In this document: one piece after another, positions 7,589 to 16,039 of the stretch
Layout: each line of letters opens with the position of its first letter
Position numbering within the stretch: position 1 is the stretch's first letter
Notes under the pieces: generated by a model
Seen by the model: only the letters and a program-made list of their open reading frames with translations
Databases searched by the model: none
Told to the model about the DNA's origin: nothing
DNA from: Acrocarpospora macrocephala
Lineage (GTDB): Bacteria > Actinomycetota > Actinomycetes > Streptosporangiales > Streptosporangiaceae
Reading direction: 5' to 3'
Assembly (NCBI RefSeq): GCF_009687865.1
Contig: NZ_BLAE01000067.1
Coordinates: 16,891 to 58,610, forward strand
Length of the DNA stretch: 41,720 bases
Program-made: the position numbers and the translations under genes

Positions 7589-8947
7589 GTGATCAGCCTG
7601 AGAGCGTGGCATCACTGGTCCATCCGGACCCGCTTCACCGTGGCGGCCAGCGCGGTCATGGCGCTGATCTGCACCGCCGTCGCGGTTTTCGTCCTGCTGG
7701 CCCTGCGGGACGACGCCATCGGACGCAGGACGGAACAACTCGTCGCCAACGCCGTGACCGTGGCCGCGGAGATACGCCACCACGGCGTATCCCCCCGGCC
7801 GCCGCCGTGGCGGCCGGATACGGCGGTTCAGGTGTTCGACGCGGCCGGCGCGCTGGTCGCCGCCACCCCGGACATGGCACACCAGCCGCCGATGACGACT
7901 CTGCAACCCGATGTCGACGCGTTCGCGACCGCCAGGCAGTGCGACGGCGTGTTCCCCGGCCAGTGCAAGATCGTGATCGAGTACCCCTTCCACACGACCA
8001 GCGGCGTCTGGCGGCTCGACATGGCCGTCTCCGATGTCCCCTGGTACGTGGGCCCTCAGCTGCTGCTCCCGCTCGCCGCCGGCTGGCTCCTGCTGGTCGG
8101 GGCGACCATGGTGGGCACCCACCGGACCGTGAGCAAGACCCTGGAGCCGGTGCGGGCGATCGGCGGCAAACTCGCCCAGATCACCGAGAGCGACCTCGGC
8201 CACCGGGTGCCGGTGCCGAAGTACCAGGACGAGTTGCGGGATCTCGCCGAGATCGCGAACAAGACCCTGGACCGGGCCCAGGCAGCGGTCGAACATCAGC
8301 TCCGGTTCGCCTCGGACGCCTCCCACGATCTGCGCAGCCCGCTGACGGCGATGCGAGCGGAGATCGAGGAGGCGCTCATGTACCCGGAGCTGAGCGACTG
8401 GCCGCAGACCGCCAACACGCTGCTGGACAGCGTGCAGCGCATGCAGGACCTGGTCACCGACCTGTTGCGGATCGCCCGGCTGGACGCGGGCGTCCGCGGC
8501 CGGCGCGAGCCCGTCGACCTGGCCGACCTGGTGCGGTGCGAGCTGGATCGGCGCCCGCGCGGAGTCGCCGTGATCCGCAAGCTCACCCCCGGCGTCGTGA
8601 TCGACGGGGAGCCGATCGCCCTGGGCCGGGTATTGAACAACCTGCTGGACAATGCCGAACGGCACGCCGACGCCACCATCACGGTCACCGTCACCCGGCA
8701 ACCGGGCGCGGCGGTGCTGGAGGTGTGCGACGACGGCGAGGGCGTCGCGCCCGGCCAGCGGGAGGTCATCTTCGAGCGGTTCGCCCGCCTGGAGGCCTCC
8801 CGGAGCAGAGACGCCGGCGGCACCGGGCTCGGCCTGCCCATCGCCAGGCAGATCGCCGAAACCCACGGCGGCACCCTCACGATCGAAGACAGCCCCCGCG
8901 GCGCGCGGTTCGTCCTGCGCCTGCCCGTCCAGTCCGATGCCCCGTAG
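7589..8947 (+). CDS. HAMP-containing sensor histidine kinase (solitary)
   Basis: 452-aa transmembrane kinase of the HisKA class, distinct from the pair upstream. It has a short cytoplasmic N terminus ([12 protein letters not shown]), TM1 at about 12-35, an extracytoplasmic sensor of about 120 residues with two cysteines ([13 protein letters not shown]) that may form a disulphide, TM2 at about 155-178 and a HAMP linker. His246 lies in [19 protein letters not shown]-binding boxes are [20 protein letters not shown] and [12 protein letters not shown]. No OmpR-type regulator gene is adjacent, so its partner is elsewhere. The start is uncertain: GTG 7556 is an in-frame alternative, and AAGGAG (7551-7556) suits neither well. 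A seven-codon frame (GTG 7569) ends across GTG 7589. Confidence 0.88.
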   Translation: MISLRAWHHWSIRTRFTVAASAVMALICTAVAVFVLLALRDDAIGRRTEQLVANAVTVAAEIRHHGVSPRPPPWRPDTAVQVFDAAGALVAATPDMAHQPPMTTLQPDVDAFATARQCDGVFPGQCKIVIEYPFHTTSGVWRLDMAVSDVPWYVGPQLLLPLAAGWLLLVGATMVGTHRTVSKTLEPVRAIGGKLAQITESDLGHRVPVPKYQDELRDLAEIANKTLDRAQAAVEHQLRFASDASHDLRSPLTAMRAEIEEALMYPELSDWPQTANTLLDSVQRMQDLVTDLLRIARLDAGVRGRREPVDLADLVRCELDRRPRGVAVIRKLTPGVVIDGEPIALGRVLNNLLDNAERHADATITVTVTRQPGAAVLEVCDDGEGVAPGQREVIFERFARLEASRSRDAGGTGLGLPIARQIAETHGGTLTIEDSPRGARFVLRLPVQSDAP

Positions 8948-8957
8948 CCTCAACGGC

Positions 8958-8986
8958 GCGGTCCCGCTCCGGCTGAGCGGGACCGC
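8958..8986. terminator. Bidirectional terminator hairpin between convergent genes
   Basis: GCGGTCCCGCT (8958-8968) pairs perfectly over 11 bases with AGCGGGACCGC (8976-8986) around a seven-base loop. It lies in the 54-base gap between the stops of the sensor kinase (+) and the transporter operon (-), so it can serve both strands. There is no T-run. Confidence 0.7.
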
Positions 8987-9001
8987 ACCGGGCGGGAGGC
9001 G

Positions 9002-10018
9002 TCAGGTCTGAGCGGCCACCTCGGGTTCGGCGAGAGCCGGGGCGTTCTCCGGGAAATGGCAGGCGACCTGGTGGCCGGGGGCCAGCTGCAGCAGCGGCGG
9101 TTCCTCGGTCTTGCAGATCTCCTGCGCCTTCCAGCAGCGCGTGTGGAACCGGCAGGCGGGCGGCGGGTTGAGCGGCGACGGCACGTCGCCCTGCAGGCGG
9201 ATACGCTCGCGCCCGGCCTTGCCCTTGGGGTCGGGGATGGGGACCGCCGACAGCAGGGCGTTGGTGTACGGGTGCATGGGCGACTCGTACAGACCCTTGC
9301 GGTCCGCCAGTTCGACGATCTTGCCCAGGTACATGACCGCGACCCGGTCGCTGATGTGCCGGACCACCGACAGGTCGTGCGCGATCACCAGGTAGGTGAG
9401 GTCCAGCTCGTTCTGCAGGTCCTCCAGCAGGTTGACCACCTGCGCCTGGATGGACACGTCCAGCGCGGAGACCGGCTCGTCGGCGATGATGAGCTTGGGC
9501 TTGAGCGCGAGCGTGCGGGCGATCCCGATGCGCTGCCGCTGGCCGCCGGAGAACTCGTGCGGGTAGCGGTTGTAGTGCTCGGGGTTGAGGCCGACCAGGG
9601 CGAGGATGTCCTGGACGGCCTTCTTGACGCCCTGCTCGGTGTGCACGCCCTGGATCTTGAAGGGCGCCCCGACGATCGCCCCGACCGTGTGCCGGGGATT
9701 GAGCGAGCTGTACGGATCCTGGAAGATCATCTGCATGTCGCGGCGAAGCGGGCGGATCTTGCCCTGCGACATGTGGGTGATGTCGTGCCCCTCGAAGATC
9801 ACCTTGCCGCCGGTGGGCTCGATCAGCCGGGTGATCAGCCGCCCGGTCGTGGTCTTGCCGCAGCCGGACTCGCCGACCAGGCCGAGGGTCTCCCCCTTGC
9901 GCACGTCGAAGCTGACGCCGTCCACGGCCTTGACCGCGCCGACCTGGCGCTGCAGCAGGCCCTTGGTGACCGGGAAGTGCTTCTCCAGCCCCTGGACGGA
10001 GAGCAGTGGTTCGGTCAT
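9002..10018 (-). CDS. Oligopeptide/dipeptide ABC transporter ATP-binding protein (OppF/DppF-like)
   Basis: 338-aa cytoplasmic ATPase that powers peptide import with the upstream OppD-like subunit. It shows Walker [10 protein letters not shown], the Q-loop region [12 protein letters not shown], signature [15 protein letters not shown], Walker [14 protein letters not shown] and a switch His (IAHDL). The C-terminal extension [16 protein letters not shown] contains the cysteines typical of the oligo/dipeptide ATPase C-terminal domain, which can bind an Fe-S cluster. It is the last gene of the operon; ATG 10018 overlaps the previous stop (ATGA). The substrate might instead be nickel or another solute, since the family is broad. 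Confidence 0.94.
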   Translation of the reverse strand: MTEPLLSVQGLEKHFPVTKGLLQRQVGAVKAVDGVSFDVRKGETLGLVGESGCGKTTTGRLITRLIEPTGGKVIFEGHDITHMSQGKIRPLRRDMQMIFQDPYSSLNPRHTVGAIVGAPFKIQGVHTEQGVKKAVQDILALVGLNPEHYNRYPHEFSGGQRQRIGIARTLALKPKLIIADEPVSALDVSIQAQVVNLLEDLQNELDLTYLVIAHDLSVVRHISDRVAVMYLGKIVELADRKGLYESPMHPYTNALLSAVPIPDPKGKAGRERIRLQGDVPSPLNPPPACRFHTRCWKAQEICKTEEPPLLQLAPGHQVACHFPENAPALAEPEVAAQT

Positions 10019-11046
10019 GCGGACTCCAGGTTCGGCTTGATCTCGGTCGCCCAGATGGCGCGCCGCTCCTCCCGCGGCAGGTGGCAGCGGACCAGATGGC
10101 CGCCCTCGGTCTCGACCAGATCCGGGACCTCGGTGTTCGCCTTCCCGCCGGTACGGCCCTCGAAGGCGCAGCGCGGATGGAACGCGCACCCGGCCGGGAC
10201 GTTGATGAGCGAGGGCGGGGAGCCCTTGATCGGCAGCAGCCGCTCGGTGGGCTCGCGGTCCAGGCGGGGCATGGAGCCCAGCAAACCCCAGGTGTAGGGA
10301 TGCTCGGGCCGCTCGAAGATGTCCTCGGCGGAGCCGTACTCGATGGCCTTGCCGCCGTACATGACGAGGATGTCGTCGGAGAGCTCGGCCACCACGCCCA
10401 GGTCGTGGGTGATGATGATGAGCGCGGCGTTGAAGTCGCGCTGCAGGTCGCGCATCAGGTCCAGGATCTGGGCCTGCACGGTGACGTCCAGGGCGGTGGT
10501 GGGCTCGTCGGCGATGAGCAGCTCGGGGTCGCAGGACAGAGCCATGGCGATCATCGCGCGCTGCCGCATGCCGCCGGAGAACTCGTGCGGGTAGCTGTCC
10601 ACCCGCCGCTCCGGCTGCGGGATGCCGACCCGGCCGAGCAGGTCGACGGCGTGCTTGCGGGCGACCTTCTTGGTGACCTTGTTATGGATCCGGTACGCCT
10701 CGATGATCTGGGCGCCGACCGTGAAGTACGGGTGCATGGCCGACAGCGGATCCTGGAAGATCATCGACATCTTCTTGCCGCGCAGCCTGCGCACGTGCTC
10801 GGGGCTCGCGCTGACCAGTTCCTCGCCGTCCAGCCAGATCTCGCCGGAGATCCTGGCCCGGCCGCCCTTGTGCAGGCCGAGGATGCCGAGCGAGGTGACG
10901 CTCTTGCCGGAGCCCGACTCGCCCACGATGCCGAGCGTCCTGCCCCGCTCCAGCTTGAAGGAGAGCCCGTCGACGGACCTGACCAGGCCGTCGTCGGTCG
11001 GGAAGTGGATCTTCAGGTCCCGGACGTCCAGGAAGTGCTCGCTCAT
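10015..11046 (-). CDS. Oligopeptide/dipeptide ABC transporter ATP-binding protein (OppD/DppD-like)
   Basis: 343-aa ATPase, the second motor subunit of the importer. Walker A is GESGSGKS, the Q-loop [12 protein letters not shown], signature [15 protein letters not shown], Walker [13 protein letters not shown], switch His in IITHDLG. The C-terminal oligo/dipeptide domain includes [18 protein letters not shown]. It overlaps the neighbouring genes by ATGA on both sides, so permease, OppD and OppF are translated in step. A heterodimer of the two ATPases is expected. ATG 11046 begins [20 protein letters not shown], the normal family N terminus. Confidence 0.94.
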   Translation of the reverse strand: MSEHFLDVRDLKIHFPTDDGLVRSVDGLSFKLERGRTLGIVGESGSGKSVTSLGILGLHKGGRARISGEIWLDGEELVSASPEHVRRLRGKKMSMIFQDPLSAMHPYFTVGAQIIEAYRIHNKVTKKVARKHAVDLLGRVGIPQPERRVDSYPHEFSGGMRQRAMIAMALSCDPELLIADEPTTALDVTVQAQILDLMRDLQRDFNAALIIITHDLGVVAELSDDILVMYGGKAIEYGSAEDIFERPEHPYTWGLLGSMPRLDREPTERLLPIKGSPPSLINVPAGCAFHPRCAFEGRTGGKANTEVPDLVETEGGHLVRCHLPREERRAIWATEIKPNLESA

Positions 11047-12056
11047 GTCAGCCTCACCCTCGGGTCCACGACCGCGTACAGCAGGTCCACGATCAGGTTG
11101 GCCATCACGATGAAGAAGGCGGCCAGCATGGTGAAGCCCATGATCTTGGGCAGGTCCTGGGTGGAGATCGCCTGGGTGGCGTACTTGCCGAGCCCGGGCA
11201 GCGAGAAGACGTTCTCGGTGAGGATGGCGCCGCCGAGCAGGATGCCGACGTCCAGGCCGAAGATGGTCACGATCGGGGTGAGGGCGGCGCGCAGGCCGTG
11301 CTTGGTGATGACCGTGGACTCGCGCAGGCCCTTGGCCCGCGCGGTGCGGATGTAGTCCTCCCCCATCGTCTCCAGCATGCCGGCCCGGGTGAGCCGGGCG
11401 TAGGCGGCGGCGTTGAGGAAGGCGAGGGTGAGCCAGGGCAGGATCAGGCTGTAGGCCCATTCCGCCGGATTCTCGGTCAGCGGCGTGTACGCCCCGCCGG
11501 GCGCGGTTATTCGCAGCCCGTAGCTGAACAGGGACAGCGCGATCAGGCCGGTGAAGAACGGCGGCAGCGAGACGCCCGACAGGGCGATCACCATCGCCGT
11601 CCGGTCGAAGATGGACCCGCGTTTCAGCGCCGACAGCACGCCGACGGCGACGCCGGCCAGCAGCCAGATGATCGACGCGCCGGCCGCGAGGGACAGGGTC
11701 ACCGGCATCCGGTCGACCAGGTCCGGCCAGACCGGGTTCTTCGTGACGAAGGAGTAGCCGAAGCAGGGGGCGGGGCAGTGCTCGACGCCCGCGCCGTAGT
11801 CGTACTCGGCGCCGACGAAGATGCCCTTGATCCACCGGGCGTACTGGACGACCACCGGGTCGTTGAGGCCGAGCTTGTTCGCCACGGCGACGACGGTCTC
11901 CTGGGTGGCGGCCCGCCCGACGTAGCGGTTGGCGAAGTCGGTGGCGGTGACCCCGGCCAGCCTCGGCACCACGAAGAAGATCGAGAAGGTGACCATGCTG
12001 ACCACGGCCAGCATGAGCAGGGCGCCGATCAGGCGCCGGATGATGTATGTGACCAC
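11043..12056 (-). CDS. Oligopeptide/dipeptide ABC transporter permease (OppB/DppB-like)
   Basis: 337-aa inner-membrane subunit. It starts with the family's MVTYIIRRLIGALLMLAVVSMV transmembrane helix, followed by a large extracytoplasmic loop (residues about 30-130) and five more helices. The ATPase-coupling EAA-type loop lies in MGEDYIRTARAKGLRESTVITKHGLRAAL. It pairs with the OppC-like permease to form the channel. It is separated from the binding-protein gene by 69 bases containing a strong hairpin, but overlaps the downstream ATPase gene by four bases. Confidence 0.93.
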   Translation of the reverse strand: MVTYIIRRLIGALLMLAVVSMVTFSIFFVVPRLAGVTATDFANRYVGRAATQETVVAVANKLGLNDPVVVQYARWIKGIFVGAEYDYGAGVEHCPAPCFGYSFVTKNPVWPDLVDRMPVTLSLAAGASIIWLLAGVAVGVLSALKRGSIFDRTAMVIALSGVSLPPFFTGLIALSLFSYGLRITAPGGAYTPLTENPAEWAYSLILPWLTLAFLNAAAYARLTRAGMLETMGEDYIRTARAKGLRESTVITKHGLRAALTPIVTIFGLDVGILLGGAILTENVFSLPGLGKYATQAISTQDLPKIMGFTMLAAFFIVMANLIVDLLYAVVDPRVRLT

Positions 12057-12074
12057 TGTCCCCCCTCGGCTGGA

Positions 12075-12105
12075 GGGGGACCGGCTCGGTCGGAGCCGAC
12101 CCCCC
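12075..12105 (-). terminator. Intercistronic hairpin between binding-protein and permease genes
   Basis: On the transcript GGGGG-GU-CGGCUC pairs with GAGCCG-GU-CCCCC around CGACC, giving an 11-bp stem with a small internal loop, about 20 bases after the binding-protein stop. A second stem (AGGGGG with CCCCCT, 12061-12079) overlaps it. Such hairpins after a binding-protein gene often stabilise or partly terminate its mRNA so that it outnumbers the permease (inference). Confidence 0.5.
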
Positions 12106-12125
12106 TTTTCGCCGCCTGCGGCTGG

Positions 12126-13889
12126 CTACTCGACGCCGAGCGCCAGGTAGTCGTACATGTCGAAGGCGCCGGTGATGAACTGGTTCGTCACACCCTTGCC
12201 GCGGAGCAGCAGGCCCTTGGAGTAGACGGTCGGGAGGACGTAGGCGCCCTCCATGACCTTCGCGTCCGCCTGACCCCAGATGGCGTCACGCTTGGCGGTG
12301 TCCAGCTCGGCGAACGCCTGGTCGACCAGGGCGTCCACGGCCGGGTCCTTGACGCTCAGGTTGTAGTTGCCGGCCTCGCGGATGGTGCGGCTGTCGATGA
12401 TCTGGGACAGGAAGCCGAAGCCGTCGTTCCAGTCCGCGCCCCAGCCGTTGGTGGCCAGGCCGATCCCGTTGGCCTTGGTGTAGGCGGGCTTGCCGGCGTA
12501 CGCGGTGAAGTACTCCGAGGTCGGGAAGCCCTTCAGGGTCAGCTTGATGCCGACCTTGGCGAGCGCCTGCTGCATCGACTCGGCCACGGCCTGCTCGCGC
12601 GGGCGGTCCGAGCGGAAGGTCATCGTGGTCTCGAAGCCGTTGGGCTGGCCGCAGGCCGTGAGGGCCTCCTTGGCCTTGGCCTCGTCGCCGGTGCCGAGCG
12701 GGAAGGTCTCGATCTTCTTCCAGCCGCCGATGCCCGGGGGCATCAGGGAGGTGGCGATGTCACCGGCCAGCGGGCCGCCCATGGCGGTCTGCAGGCCCAC
12801 CCGGTCGGCCCCGTAGATGACGGCCTTGCGGCACTCGATGTTGTCCAGCGGCGGGTTGTCGTTGAGGATCGAGACGTACCAGGTGCGGGCCGAGATCGGG
12901 TTGTCCGCGCGGGCGTTCAGCTCGGGGTCCTGCTGGACGGTCGCGATGGCGGCCGGCTGGACGCCGCTGCCGGCGATGTCGACGTGCAGGTCGCCGGAGA
13001 TGATCCGGTTGTCCAGGTCGTCGCCCTGGACGCCCAGGGTGATCTCGTACGAGTCCGGCAGCGCCTTGCGGATCGGGTCGGTCGCCGGGTCCCACTGGTC
13101 GTTGCGGATCAGCGTGTACTGCTTGCCCGGCTCGACCTTGTCGAACTTGTACGGCCCGGACGCGAGCACGTGGTCGCGATACTTGATGCCGGTGTCCTTG
13201 GCCTGCGGGATCGGCACGGTGGCCGGCAGCGCCGCGAAGTTGTCGAAACCGGCGTAGGCCTTGTTGAGGTGGAAGACGATCGTCTGGTCGTCCGGCGTCT
13301 CGATGGCCTGGTCGGTGTTGACGTCCGGCGTCTTGTAGACCGACTCGAAGTCCTTCGGCAGGTCCAGCCAGTCGTTGAAGTACGTCGGGCCGTTGACGAA
13401 GGTGGTCTTGTCAAGCTGGCGGAGCACGGCGTACTTCACGTCCTTGGACGTGATCGGCGTGCCGTCCTCGTACTTCAGCCCGGCCCGCAGCTTGTAGGTC
13501 CAGGTCTTGCTGCCGTCGCTGGACACGCCCAGGCTCTCGGCCAGGTCGGGGACCAGCTCGCGGCCCTTGGCGCCGGGCGCGGGGTTGTAGGTCACCAGGG
13601 GGCGGGCGTAGATCCGCAGCAGGTTCCACGACATGCCGTAGTAGGTGTCACCGGGGTCGACGGAGTCCCAGTCCTCGGTGACGGCCATCTTCAGCACGCC
13701 ACCCTTCTTGTCGGACGGGTTCACCACGTTTTCCAGGCCGGCGTTGAAGCCGGTCGCCCCGGCGGCCGAGGCGGACGCGGCCGGAGCGGCGGTTCCGCTG
13801 GGCTCCGTGCTGTCACCTCCGCCACAGGCCGACAAGGCCAAGGCCAAGGCCGCGCCGGAGGCCACGACCGCCAGTGTTCTCTTCTTCAT
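12126..13889 (-). CDS. Peptide ABC transporter substrate-binding lipoprotein (SBP family 5, OppA/DppA-like)
   Basis: 587-aa extracytoplasmic lipoprotein that captures the peptide. The N terminus MKKRTLAVVASGAALALALS is followed by a lipobox with lipidated Cys22 (LSACGGG), then an Ala/Ser/Thr-rich linker. The mature domain is a typical family-5 binding fold with motifs such as DGTPITSKDVKYAV and YKFDKVEPGKQYTLIRND. It sits second in the operon, between the two permease genes. A perfect TTTACGTAAA palindrome (13889-13898) overlaps the start codon. The expected ligands are short peptides; SBP family 5 also includes nickel and sugar binders, and specificity cannot be read here. Confidence 0.94.
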   Translation of the reverse strand: MKKRTLAVVASGAALALALSACGGGDSTEPSGTAAPAASASAAGATGFNAGLENVVNPSDKKGGVLKMAVTEDWDSVDPGDTYYGMSWNLLRIYARPLVTYNPAPGAKGRELVPDLAESLGVSSDGSKTWTYKLRAGLKYEDGTPITSKDVKYAVLRQLDKTTFVNGPTYFNDWLDLPKDFESVYKTPDVNTDQAIETPDDQTIVFHLNKAYAGFDNFAALPATVPIPQAKDTGIKYRDHVLASGPYKFDKVEPGKQYTLIRNDQWDPATDPIRKALPDSYEITLGVQGDDLDNRIISGDLHVDIAGSGVQPAAIATVQQDPELNARADNPISARTWYVSILNDNPPLDNIECRKAVIYGADRVGLQTAMGGPLAGDIATSLMPPGIGGWKKIETFPLGTGDEAKAKEALTACGQPNGFETTMTFRSDRPREQAVAESMQQALAKVGIKLTLKGFPTSEYFTAYAGKPAYTKANGIGLATNGWGADWNDGFGFLSQIIDSRTIREAGNYNLSVKDPAVDALVDQAFAELDTAKRDAIWGQADAKVMEGAYVLPTVYSKGLLLRGKGVTNQFITGAFDMYDYLALGVE

Positions 13890-13943
13890 TTACGTAAACC
13901 CCTTGTTGGTAGGAGCTGGGGAACGGGACGAGACTCGGGTGGT

Positions 13944-14948
13944 TCAGCGGCTCGACTTGGGGTCCAGCGCGTCGCGCAGACCGTCACCGAACAGGTTGAA
14001 GGCCAGCACGGTGATGAAGATCGCCATGCCGGGGAAGATCATGAAGTGCGGGACGGTGTAGTACTTGGTGGCGGCCGAGAGCATGGCGCCCCAGGTCGCG
14101 GTGGGCGGCTGGATGCCGACGCCCAGGAAGGACAGCGCCGCCTCGAACAGCACGTTGGCCGGGACCAGCAGGGTGGCGTAGATCAGGATCGGCGCGATCA
14201 GGTTCGGCAGGATCTCCCTGAACAGGATGTACGGCCCGCGCGCGCCCAGGCTCCTGGCCGCGTCCACGAACTCCCGCTCCCGCAGGGAGAGCGTCTGGCC
14301 GCGGATGATCCGGGCGATGTAACCCCAGTTGAAGAAGCCGATGACGAAGATCAGGAGCAGGATGCGGAGGCTGTCGCCCTTGACTCCGAGCTGGGTCTCG
14401 AACTGGCCGAGCACGCCGACCAGGGCCAGCGCGAAGACCAGGATGGGGAAGGCCAGGAAGATGTCCATCAGGCGGCTGATGATGGTGTCCACCCAGCCGC
14501 CGAAGTAGCCGGCCACGACCCCCATCACGGTGCCGATGAGCACCGAGATCAGGGTGGCGAAGAAGGCGATGAGCAGGGAGATGCGGGCGCCGTAGACGAC
14601 CCGGCTGAACAGGTCGCGGCCGTTCTGCGGTTCGACGCCGAACAGGAAGTCCCCGCTGATGCCGCTGCCGCCCTTGGGGCGCATCGTCATCGTGTCGATC
14701 ATTTCCTGGTGGAATTCGTTCGGCGGGTGGCCGAACCAGCTCACGATGAGCGGGGCGAAGATCGCGACCAGGACGAGGAAGATGACGACACCCGCGCCGG
14801 TGAGGGCGACCTTGTCCTTCTTGAGGCGCATCCACGCGATCTGCCCGAGTGACCGGCCTTGGATCGCTTTGGGTCCACCCACGCCGGAAAGGACTGCCTC
14901 CGGCGTCGCCTTCGTCTCCTCTCCGGAGACGTCGAGCGGTGCGGTCAT
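13944..14948 (-). CDS. Oligopeptide/dipeptide ABC transporter permease (OppC/DppC-like)
   Basis: 334-aa second channel subunit and first gene of the importer operon. A hydrophilic N-terminal 40 residues precede the first helix ([23 protein letters not shown]); five further helices follow. The coupling loop is [32 protein letters not shown], close to the OppC consensus. ATG 14948 is chosen because AGGGGG lies about eight bases upstream; ATG 15014 would add 22 residues without a ribosome site. Some 190 bases upstream is the large nested inverted repeat (15139-15202), which may control the operon. Confidence 0.92.
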   Translation of the reverse strand: MTAPLDVSGEETKATPEAVLSGVGGPKAIQGRSLGQIAWMRLKKDKVALTGAGVVIFLVLVAIFAPLIVSWFGHPPNEFHQEMIDTMTMRPKGGSGISGDFLFGVEPQNGRDLFSRVVYGARISLLIAFFATLISVLIGTVMGVVAGYFGGWVDTIISRLMDIFLAFPILVFALALVGVLGQFETQLGVKGDSLRILLLIFVIGFFNWGYIARIIRGQTLSLREREFVDAARSLGARGPYILFREILPNLIAPILIYATLLVPANVLFEAALSFLGVGIQPPTATWGAMLSAATKYYTVPHFMIFPGMAIFITVLAFNLFGDGLRDALDPKSSR

Positions 14949-15138
14949 GCGTTGAGCCCCCTGGGTTCCAGACGACGTCGTCCTATGGGCTGCGCCCGTT
15001 AACGTCGCTCCCATATCTTGCGGGTCCGCGTTGTGAGCGGGTCCCGGAGGCAGAATCTATGGGCTGAACTGGGTAAACAAGACCTAGTAGGCGCTATGTG
15101 GCCCAACTGTGATTGACGCGCAATGCATTCGTATCGAT

Positions 15139-15202
15139 CTTGTCAAGAATGTCAGAGGCCGGTTCCGGTTACGTCTCGGAACCGTGACATTGCACTGACA
15201 AG
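15139..15202. promoter_or_regulatory. Nested inverted repeat upstream of the peptide-importer operon
   Basis: Three nested perfect inverted repeats share one centre: CTTGTCA/TGACAAG (15139-15145, 15196-15202), AATGTCA/TGACATT (15148-15154, 15185-15191) and CGGTTCCG/CGGAACCG (15160-15167, 15177-15184). Together they give 22 paired bases and four TGTCA/TGACA boxes. A minus-strand TTGACA lies at 15141-15146. It could be an operator for a regulator of the importer or a structured RNA. The 410-base gap 14949-15358 holds nothing else I can identify apart from this and the stem at 15245-15308. Confidence 0.6.
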
Positions 15203-15244
15203 CGACTTAACATCCCATCATCCGAGATTTCGTGGCTTGGCCGC

Positions 15245-15308
15245 GCCTGTGTCTGGACTGAGGAACGCAGGTCGCGAAGCGGCCGGAGTGACGAGGGAAG
15301 ACACAGGC
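15245..15308. terminator. Long stem-loop downstream of the small membrane-protein gene
   Basis: GCCTGTGTCT (15245-15254) pairs perfectly with AGACACAGGC (15299-15308). The 44-base loop contains a second stem, GGTCGC-GAA-GCGGCC. It lies 50-115 bases beyond the stop of the minus-strand gene at 15359, so a terminator is the simplest reading; a small structured RNA is possible. No T-run is present. Confidence 0.45.
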
Positions 15309-15358
15309 TGAAGGCGGCCGAGCCCGCCGTGCCGGAGGCGCGGCCATGGACACAGTGC

Positions 15359-15847
15359 TCAGCTGATGCCGTGCTTCTTGAGGATGTCCTCGACGTCGGA
15401 GAAATCGTCGGAAGCGGGCTTGTTCGCGACGGGCTTGGGGGCGTCCTTCTTCGCGGCCGGCAGCGGGCGGGTAGGCGCCTCCGCGCCCGTCGCGCCGCCG
15501 GGCGCCTGCTTGCCCGTCCTGCCCATGGCCCGGAACTTCGCGAGGGTACGGCCCCGGATCCCGCCGCTCACGAAGAACAGCAGCACCGAGATCCCCGCCA
15601 GCGCCACCCCGGCCCACACGGCGGGCGAGAAGACCAGCCCGGTGGCGAAGCTCACCAGCGCGGTGCCGATGTTCCAGATCGTCTTCAGCGCGCCCGTCAG
15701 GTAGGCGGCGAGCGGCAGCAGCGCCCAGGCGGTCATCCGCAGCCCGGCCGAGACTCCCCGGCGGCGAAAGGCGACGTAGGCCATTGCCACCCCGGCCGCG
15801 GTCAGACCCGCGCAGAGCGGAAGCCAGGCAATCTGTTCGAACGACAT
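15359..15847 (-). CDS. Conserved actinobacterial small membrane protein
   Basis: 162-aa protein of unknown function. Four hydrophobic segments fill residues 5-105 (IAWLPLCAGLTAAGVAMAYV; ALLPLAAYLTGALKTIWNI; TALVSFATGLVF; AGVALAGISVLLFFV), followed by a basic, Ala/Pro/Lys-rich cytoplasmic tail ending FSDVEDILKKHGIS. From memory, similar short proteins with a final DVEDILKKHGI motif occur across actinobacteria and are sometimes mislabelled cellulose synthase; nothing here supports that activity. ATG 15847 has an AAAGGGGG ribosome site. It is divergent from the LuxR-type regulator and shares with it the palindrome cluster at 15907-15960. Confidence 0.85.
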   Translation of the reverse strand: MSFEQIAWLPLCAGLTAAGVAMAYVAFRRRGVSAGLRMTAWALLPLAAYLTGALKTIWNIGTALVSFATGLVFSPAVWAGVALAGISVLLFFVSGGIRGRTLAKFRAMGRTGKQAPGGATGAEAPTRPLPAAKKDAPKPVANKPASDDFSDVEDILKKHGIS

Positions 15848-15906
15848 GATGGGCCCCCTTTATGCGACTTGATCCCATCCTGGCACGTGCACGCTTGGTC
15901 CGCGCT

Positions 15907-15960
15907 CCTCCTGTAGGAGGGCTCTACCCCTAGGGGTACCCCGGGCTAGCCCTGTAGAGC
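15907..15960. promoter_or_regulatory. Dense palindrome cluster in a divergent promoter region
   Basis: Within 54 bases there are four perfect palindromes: CCTCCTGTAGGAGG (two-base centre, 15907-15920), TACCCCTAGGGGTA (15925-15938), GGGGTACCCC (15933-15942) and GGGCTAGCCC (15943-15952), plus flanking arms GCTCTAC/GTAGAGC (15921-15927, 15954-15960). The cluster lies between the start codons of the membrane-protein gene and the LuxR-type regulator gene. It is a strong operator candidate, perhaps for autoregulation by the latter; CsoR-type metal regulators also use C-run/G-run operators, so that is an alternative. Confidence 0.65.
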
Positions 15961-16039
15961 TCGGGGGTTCACACGGATCCGCCGGAAACGCGGGATTCCT
16001 ACCGTCGAGAGCAACGACAGGGTCTCTCGGAGGTAGATC

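Noticed and set aside
11298-14852. Very long plus-strand open frame antisense to the peptide-importer genes
   Set aside because: It is a high-GC shadow: the minus strand encodes well-conserved ABC transporter subunits with all motifs, and the plus frame shows no family motif.
15984-16006. ECF-sigma promoter GGAAAC...CGTC before the LAL gene
   Set aside because: The spacer is only 13 bases, about three short of the usual distance.
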